DNA of 64,000 nucleotides from Campylorhamphus procurvoides. Its lineage: Eukaryota > Chordata > Aves > Passeriformes > Dendrocolaptidae. Every line of letters starts with the position of its first letter. Position 1 is the first letter of the stretch. The notes under the pieces are model-generated. The model ran no database searches. It saw only the letters and a program-made list of their open reading frames with translations, and had not been told where the DNA came from. The stretch is from assembly GCA_013396655.1 (NCBI GenBank), contig WBMV01008566.1, positions 362,211-426,210 on the forward strand, read 5' to 3'. The position numbers and the translations under genes were made by a program. Below are positions 52,701 through 61,700 of this stretch, piece after piece.

Positions 52701-55700
52701 TTGGCTGAGAGCCTTTTGAGAACAAACTGTAGTTACCTCTTTTTTTAATGTGAAAAGATGTAAAGAATTGGGGAGAAACAGAGAAGCAGCAGGAAGGAAA
52801 GATGACAGAGGGCTGGAAATTACTGTAGCATGCTGGTGAATACTTCATTTAAACAAGAAAGAATATGCACACACTACAATGTGTATCTCCTCATGCTCAC
52901 TGTTTCAGATAAGTTGCGTTAACATTTCCTGACAAGACCAGGGGGGGTTTCATGAGAACAAGTCAGACTGACAAGATACCACTGTGCAAGTAAAGGAAGC
53001 AAAGATATTCAAAGGGAAGGATTTAAGTTTACATCTCAAACCCTGCAAGAGCTGGAAGAGAGTGCTTCTGGATAAGCTCTCAGTTAGTTTATGCAGGTGC
53101 ATATATCCCTCTATCACATTTGCTGATACACAAGACATTTTCCAGCAGAAAGGCATTTGCTCCCAAAGAGATAAAATAAACAAAGTGTTTACCTGTTGAA
53201 AGACAAAAAAACTCCAACAAATCCTAAACAAAAAAACACATAGTATGACTGCTTCAAGAGAGTAACTGAGGAAAAGCAGTATTGCAGTCATGTAGTATTT
53301 TCTCACAATATCAAAACTATCTATAGAGACTGATGAACAGAAGAAACAAGGCACGAGATCTACAGACTAATATCCCTGGAGAAACACCCTTTATTTAATA
53401 GTCTAGGCTTATGACAGTCACTGAGTCATATAGAGGTATTTAGCACACATGGCTTCAAGCAAAGTATACTGATTCAGGAATGGGACAGTCAGCATACTGG
53501 ATGTCAGCATACAGATCCTGAAGAGCTCAAGCTGATCACTGTCAATAAACTGGTATTGATTAAAAATGTCCACGGATTTTCTGGGCAACAATCCAAACCA
53601 CAGCTTTATCTTGGCAGTATTCCAGGTTTTCAATTTGCCTTACACTAGTATCTAGAAAGTTACAGCAAAGGTGTCATTTTTACCTGGAAAAGCATGGGTT
53701 TGAATATTGTCTGGGGTAGCCTATCACTTAGCATTCCCGGATGTCAGTGCTTTCACCACCAAGTTAGCTGAGAGTGCCTGCTGCTGCTGACACCATCTGC
53801 AGCACTGCAAGAAAGAGGCTCCTCTGCCCTTGAGTAACACCTGCTGTGCAACGTATTCCTTTTCAAGGAACACATCACATCAAGCTTACTGGAAAGATGA
53901 GGCAAATTATGCAGACAAACTTTAACATAGGGGAGTTTATAACCCATACAGGCCATTGAGAAGGGCACAAGTTTCAATCCAGCAGTATAAGGCAACACTT
54001 GCCCATAAGGACAGGGCATTGTATCAGTATAGTAACAGATTTCCTGGCAGATTTCTCTTGATAGCATTTTTGGGTTTAAGAGGCTACTAGCAACCCTCAA
54101 CAGATATGCAGCATTAGGGTGGTTTTAAAGAGGTTGGGTTTTTCAGACCTAAATTCAGCATGAGGTCAGAGCACAGACTAATAATCAGAACAAAGCAAGT
54201 CCTTCATTGCTGTAAGCCAATCCATCTCTAATAACACTCTAGACCACTGCACTAGTAATATTACTGACCGCTCCAGGACAGGCAGAGGTTGTTACTTAAG
54301 GGCCTGCTCTCTGTAATTTGAAGTATAATCTAGAAGCAAGTTTACATCTGACATTTTGCACACTTTCCAGCAAAACTGTACTACATGTTTCTGCAACATC
54401 TTTGCTCCCACATGCTTGTATAGTAGTTGTCTTCAACCAACATACCAAAAACTACAAACCTGGGTCCAGCAGAAACCCATCTTTAAGAGTTATAGACATC
54501 ACCACTTGTACCACGTCACCTATTCCTTATCACTTCATAGAAGCAGCAGTGTAGAAGCAGCTCTTAACATGACTGTAAGACAGCAATACTCTCTATAGAA
54601 TTTATCCTATGAAGGCCACTCTGAATACAGCTCTTGGCTAAGCTCTTTTCTTGCCTGTTGTATGAACTTTGGATTACTGCCTTTATTTTCAGAACAATTT
54701 CAGGTAGGTCCACTAATGAATGTCACCTAAATGCTTATTCAGACAGGTACTTCTTGATTTCAGTAAAATATCTGATGGAGAATAAACAGTTTCGGCATTA
54801 TAACATTACCTACAGCTGAAGACAACACCTCTTTCCATCTCCTGACACACCCAATTTAGAAAATAAAATTTACCCCATAAGTTCACCTGCCAAAAAACAC
54901 AATCACAGAATGGGTAAGGAGCACAGAAGGGCCACCTGGTCTGACCTCCCTGCTTCAGCAGGGTCCTCCTACAGCATATGGCACAGAATTGCATCCAGAC
55001 AGCTCTTGAATATCTTCAGTGAGGGAGACTCCATGCCTCTAGGCAACCTGTTCCAGTGCCTGATCATCCCCACAGTAAAGAAATTCTTCTTCATATTCAG
55101 CTGGAACTTCTTGTGTATCAGTCTCTGTCCACTGCCTCTTGTCCTATTGCTTGGCATCACTGAGAAGAGCCTCCAACTATACCCTGTGCCACTGGTTACA
55201 GCCCTCCGGGATTGACCATTCAGCCTCTCAATCCACCTCACTGTCCACTCATCCAGTCCACACTTCTGGAGTTGCCTAAGGGGATGTTGTGAGAGACAGT
55301 GTCAGAAGCCTTGCTGAAGTCAGGGTAGACAATATCCGCTGCTCTCCACTCATCCATCCAGGTAGTTGTTTCATTATAGAAGACACTCAGATTGGTCAAG
55401 CATGATGTACCTTCAGTGAATCTATGCTGACTACTCCTGATCACCTTCTTGTTATCCCTGCAGATAGAAACGGCCTCCAGAATGAGGCATTCCAGCACCT
55501 TTCCAGGAATTGAGGTGAGGCTGCCTGGTCAGTAGTTCCCTAGGTCCTCTTTGCACTTTTGAAGGCCATTTAAGTTGGACTGGCATTGGAAATACTAACT
55601 CATTAAAATAATTGCACCTCACTGGATTTGTTTTCCATCGTCAGTTGGTCACTGCACTGTTGCTAGTAGCTACCTTGCTGTTAGTTACTGCTCTTAGTAA

Positions 55701-58700
55701 CTGCAAGAATTTACTAAGAGTAGCTTACAGCTTTTACTTCATAGCTATAAAGGCCACCAGCTACAAGGCGGAGTTTGGAGCTTTCTTTGCCATTACATTC
55801 TAGAGATGGGAGCAGTTTTGCCCAGGTGCAAGAACATGAGAGTCTCAGCTGCCCTGCAACCCAAGCTCAGGCAGTCAAATCAGTCACAGCTTAAGGAGTC
55901 AGCACAGCTCAGCATTTAAGATCTTGCTCAAGGACAGCAAAAAACAAGACTCAGTGAAGTCATTTTGAGAAACACACAAGATCAAATGCCATTTTCAATC
56001 AGTGTATTGTCTTCTGCAGACTGAAAGCACAAGTTTGAATCTCTAAGATATAGTTCAGATGCTGCAAGTAGATTTTTATGTAGCAGCACCAAGTCCCACT
56101 GGACTGTACAAGCTCTGTCTTGTCTCCTGATATACTTCACAGAGACCAGCCTCTCCAGCCCAAGAAGGAGCAGACTGGCTTGTGTGACAGCCAGACCACA
56201 AGAGTAGACCACAATGCTAGAAGACACCAAGACAATCGTTTGCCCATTAATCTAGGAACCAATGTCTCCCAGAGCAGTGTGTCAACAGAAAACTTTCATT
56301 CTTTTATTCTCTACCTCTCCCAGTGTTAATTACAGGAACATGCTGCCTGAGGCACTGATAGAATAAGGAGATGCTGACATAAATGCAGGAAAAGAACTTC
56401 TTTATCAATCTGGTTATCCCTTTCTACCCCAAAGGAGCTCAGAATGTGTTTAAGTTCGAAGCACTCTAGCACAGGCAGCCCAGAGGATTCTTTCCAACCA
56501 CGAAGCATAACTTTTTCCACAGTGGCTGACAAGTTATTGCCAAGACTCATCCTTCTGAAGGCCATCTGAAGAACCAAGTTCCTTTACGTATGCTCTGAAT
56601 ATCTGTTTTCAATACTCTGTCTCATTATGCATGAAGCAATCCTGTTGAAAAGAAAAAAAAGCTGTGCAAAACTGAATTCAACCTCAAAGTACACACCCTT
56701 CCCTCCATTAAGCTGAAGTAAGAACCACAAAGTAGTAATACTATTTAATAATAGTATTATACAGTAGAAGCTATGTTTAGCTTTACCAGAAAGAGAGATG
56801 AAAAATGTAATGGTACTAAGGCAGTTATGATGATGCAACTGTTTGTCCTAACTTTTAAGCTATCCTTCATCTTGCTCAGAAGAGAAGTGAATTGCCAATT
56901 TCAGAGAAACTCACTGGGAAGTTACATTTCATAAAGAGACCACTAAGTTTTACACCAGTACCAAAGTACCTGTGTTTTAAGATACCATTAAAGCACCCTT
57001 ATCCCCTCCTGTAAATGAAGACAATTGTAAGTAAGCATGCCAATGTGCTGTTATAATGTGTTTCTACAGTATCAAGCTCCAGAGTGACTACAAGCAAAAA
57101 AGGATACAAGCACTCTATCTTTTCAGCAAGACACCATGGTATTAACCTCTCAAGTGGTATCACAAGTTTGAGAGATGAAAAAGCTACAAAAAACAGTTCT
57201 AGTTACCATTACTATGAAAGATGGGAAAATGGATTCAGCCAGCAGCTTGACTGTGAATAGCGCAGTGACAGCATGAAAAAAGCAATGCAAGGTTTAAGAA
57301 AGTTCTTTTAGCCAGGAGACTAGAAAAGAGCTGCCTGACATGTGCACACACAGTACAACAGAAAAAGAGACAGCAGTTCCCTTAAACAAGATGACAATTA
57401 AGCTCAGTCTTCAAGGCCTGATGGCCCACTTAGGAAGCACGGGGCAGACAACAGTACTTAAAAGCTGCCTGGCCCAAGAAACATAGTTCACTCCTGGCTT
57501 CAAAAAAGGCAGTTACAGTGAACTACAGGACAGTCAGACTCACCTCAATCCCTGGAAAGGTGATCAAGCAAGTATTAGAAGCCATTTCCAAACACACAAC
57601 GGACATGGCAATGAGAAGCCTGCAAGGACTCAAGGGAATTCATGCTTAACCAACTGCTATGAAGGTATCCCTGGGCTGGTCTACAAGAGGAGAACTTTAA
57701 CATGGTTCACCTCAACTTTAAGAAGGCTTTTAACATCTCCCATAACATTCTCTTAGACATGCTGGTGGTGCACAGGGTAGACAAATGCACAGCGAGGTAT
57801 ACTGAAAACTGGTTGAACTGCTGGGCTGAAAGGATTGTGATCCCAAAAATTCCACCTGGCAAGCAGTCATTATTGGAGTACACCAGCAGACAGTACTAGG
57901 GCCACTACTGTTTTAACACCTTCATTAATGATCTAAATGATGGAACAAGGGTACATCCTCAGTAAGTGAACTGAGAGTGCACAACTATGTAGAGTGCTTG
58001 ATAGATCAAATGTTTGTGCCATCATTCAGAGGGATTTCAACAGGCTGGAGAAATGGGCTGCTGGGTACCTCATGAAATTCAACATGAAGAAACAAAAGTC
58101 CTGCACTTGGCAAAAACAATTTCATACAGCAGTATGTGCTGGAGGCTGACTCACTGAAAAGCAGCTTGGTAGAATGCAAAAAAAAAAAAAAAGAGAAAAA
58201 AACCCCACAACACAGACACTGAGGAAGAAGTTGACCAAGAGCCAACATATGCCTCAAGGCAAAGAAAGAAGGCAAACAGCCTGGAGATAATAATGCGCAG
58301 GGGATCTTATCAATACGGATAAATACCTGATTGGTGTACAGAATGAGGTGACAGACTCTTGTTGGTGGATTCAACAACAGAACAGGAGAAAATGGGCACA
58401 AATTGAAATATTGGAAGTTTCTACTTTGCGGGTGACTGGATGCAGGAACAGGATGCCCAAAGAGATGTTCAAAAGACAACTTCATAGCATTCTGAGCAGC
58501 CTGCTCTACCTGAGCCAAGAGGCTGGACTAGAAGATATGCAGAGATGCCTTCCAGCCTCAACTTCTCTGTACTATCAGTTTCACATTCCTGTAGATTTAG
58601 ATATCAATGCATCCATACTGACATTGTTTCACAAGTTCACCAACCTCAGTTTGACTTTCTGCAGTCTTCAGTCTTTCCCAAAACTGAGAATTTACCTCCA

Positions 58701-61700
58701 GCTTCCTCTAAGAACAATATACAATTTAAGTTCTCATCTAGTCAGAGAAGGAAGAGGTTAATAGAAGCTCAGGCAGATCTATTTTGAGTTTTCAGATTAT
58801 TCTGCAAACTGGTTTCTTCTGTGGGTGGATAAAGTTAAGAGCAATAATTATAACATAGCAACCAAGGAGGCTGGAAGTAGAGCTTCAGACTCTTAATATA
58901 TTTTCTGGAGTTGGAGAGGTGCCAGGCTCCCATTCAGAATGACTGTTAAGTAACAGCACTCCACCAAACATACCAAGTATTTATACTTGATCAGGTGCTA
59001 ATAAGAAGTCCAGGAATTCACCAGGGTGGTAGCTTGGAAGCAGATGTGTATGCAAGAAATAGTTTTCAGTTAGTAACCAGAAGTTTGCTGTAGGTATTTT
59101 TATGTCCATCTCCATGAACTAGCAAAAGTCAGGCTATGCACTCACTGCAAGCCTAATATTCCATCAGTTCTGATACCTCCTTGACATACTATCTGTAAAA
59201 TAGTCTTGACACTCACATCAGCAGTCTAGAGTCAGCAGACACAAATGCAAGGTACGAAGAGTTTCCAAGAAGAAAAGGTGAGAAAGTTACAGGTGACTGC
59301 CCACATGTACAGTATCAAGTAGTCACAGATGTCTGAAAAAGAACAAGGAATCTGAGTCCTAGCATAGGTAGGATATAAAAGATTTCAGACTGCTAGGCAA
59401 GAACCCAGTACTGTGAGTCAGGACTCTTATCAGATGGCTGCCAGTCTCAAAGCAGACCCCAGCAAGAGCAGCCAGCACCACCGTGTAAGGAAGATACTTT
59501 CATGATACAAGTCTAAAGGGGCAACAGCTAGAGGACTGCAGAAGTAAGCCTATAGAATACTCTTTCTAATTATGTACAGCTTAGCACTTCCAATACTTAG
59601 TAGCAGGCTATTAAATTTTCACAGTCTCAGTGGGGCTGAATCCACACACAGAAAAATACCACCTACTTCTCACCTCTGCTCCGAACTCAGTGGCCTGTTA
59701 ATAATGCCTTTTCTCTTCAGTGTTAAAGTGTTCGTTCTAGTGCACAGAACAGAGTTGCTACTGAAAGTGACGAACTAGTGCACTGGAGTCAAGTAGTCAT
59801 GTGGAAGCAGAGCTTCCTATTTTTTAAAAAAAGGAAAAAGAGGAGAGAAATTCACAGACATTTCCCCATTTGTCTTACCCTCCTCAGCAGAGGATCTGCT
59901 TTGAAAACCAAATCTTGGTTAACTTGCCTGTGTTCCAAAAGCTAAGACAGTAAGACCTAAGTTCTACAACCAACTCTGCAATTGTTTCCTCCTGCCTGTT
60001 TTCACTCTTACCTGATGTCAAAAAAGCAACCAAATAAAGTAATTTAAAAAAACTCAAACCAACAAAAAAAACCCACCAAACAAACCCAAAACCAAACCAA
60101 CCAACCAACCAAAACACCCCCCCAAAACAAACACCATCAGTAGCACTTAGGTTCAGCTTTAGCTGTCTCCTTATTTGAAAGCAAGCAAAGGTAAAGGGAG
60201 AATAAGCTCAAAAAAACCTGATGGTATCAAGACAATGTTTTATGCAATTAGACTTCAGGGGAACAGAAAGATTGTTATAGAAAGACCTGGCCAATATATA
60301 AATGCTTCAGAGACAAGAATGTAAACCTCAAGTGTTTCATGTTTGCTGCAGTATCACTGTGAAAGTCAAGTATTTAGCTAAAATGTCCTTTTCATTTAAG
60401 GGGTAAGATGTTGTTGAAAGTCAAGGTGTCCTGGCTCCTAAAACCACTCTCCATTTCAAGTCAGAACGAAGATGCTACTTCAGATAACAAAAGCTCCACA
60501 GCCCTCTTCCTAAGATTCAGAAAATTTGAAACTAGTCTACTTAGATGGACTCAGAAAACAGTAGTTTTTCCTTCCCTCTCCCATGAGCTATTGCTCTAGT
60601 AGCATTAGGCACTGTTCTTAAACAGCAACCTAAGGTTTATGAGACTTCAAAAGTTACACAGGCTCTAAACTCTGGACTGCGCCCATGTTTGAATCAAAAC
60701 TCAAAGGATACATACAGGCCTGACCTCCAGGTTTCTCTGACTCAGGATAAGGGAGTGTTCTTACTCAACAGCTCAAAAAAAAGCAAGAAAAGCATGCTTT
60801 AAAGAATGCAAAGTGGTGATGGCAGAGTTTCAGCCACCTCAGGCTGCACATCTGTTGCAGTGAAAATTGAAGCACTGCTTTATAGGCAGACAATCTTCCT
60901 TTACTTCCAAACTTTCTCCACTCAAAGGATTTCAGTCTTAGGTGCTTTTAGCTTGCAGCAGTTTTTAGGAAGTGTTTGCTCAGAGAAGGCATGAGTAACT
61001 CAGAAAAGAAAATCATCCACTTCATGGTGCTGGGCCAGCTATTGTCACTAGCCTTCTTGCCAGAGGGATGTCACAGTACAGGCCTGGATAAGGGGAGTAG
61101 TCCTTAAAGACTCTCCCAGAGTCCAGTGACCCAGAGCCACTCTGAAGCAGGAGACTTCAATCAAAACTAATGCAGTACCAATCTCCAGCAGACTCATCAG
61201 CAAGGCCCTTGGAAAGGCCAAGACAGCAGATGAGCACAGCTCCTACTCATGAACCAATAAATTTAACACCTGCAAAATTTTAAGCCTAAATCAGACTTGA
61301 ATGCTGACTTCCCTCTGTTACCAGAAGTTATTCAACATTGTCAGATGATTAGTGGGCCAGCCTTTCAAAGTATTAATAACCTATCATCAGAGATTAAGAC
61401 TTCTAAGATTACAGGATGTGGATGCCCTGTCCCTGAAAGTGTTCAAGGCCAGGCTGGATGGAGCTCTGAGCAACCTTATGTAGTGAAAGGTGTCCTTGTT
61501 CACAGCAGGGGCGTTGGACTAGATGATCTTTGAGGCCCTTTCCAACCCAAACCAATCTATGATTCTAAGACTAACAGACATACTAACCACCTAAAGGCAG
61601 TTTTACCTGTTTTACCTCCACTTACCATATTCACTCTCTAGACTACTCAATACATACAGAAAGCAGTGGAAGTTTACTATGGTCTTACAGGTAGGAACAC

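Noticed and set aside
56736..56759. AT-rich inverted repeat (9-bp arms, 6-nt loop)
   Set aside because: Low-complexity A/T words form such palindromes by chance; no flanking element or duplication supports a transposon.
58006..58518. 170-codon open frame on the - strand
   Set aside because: It is antisense to a decayed CR1 element and includes phenylalanine runs from the poly-A stretch.
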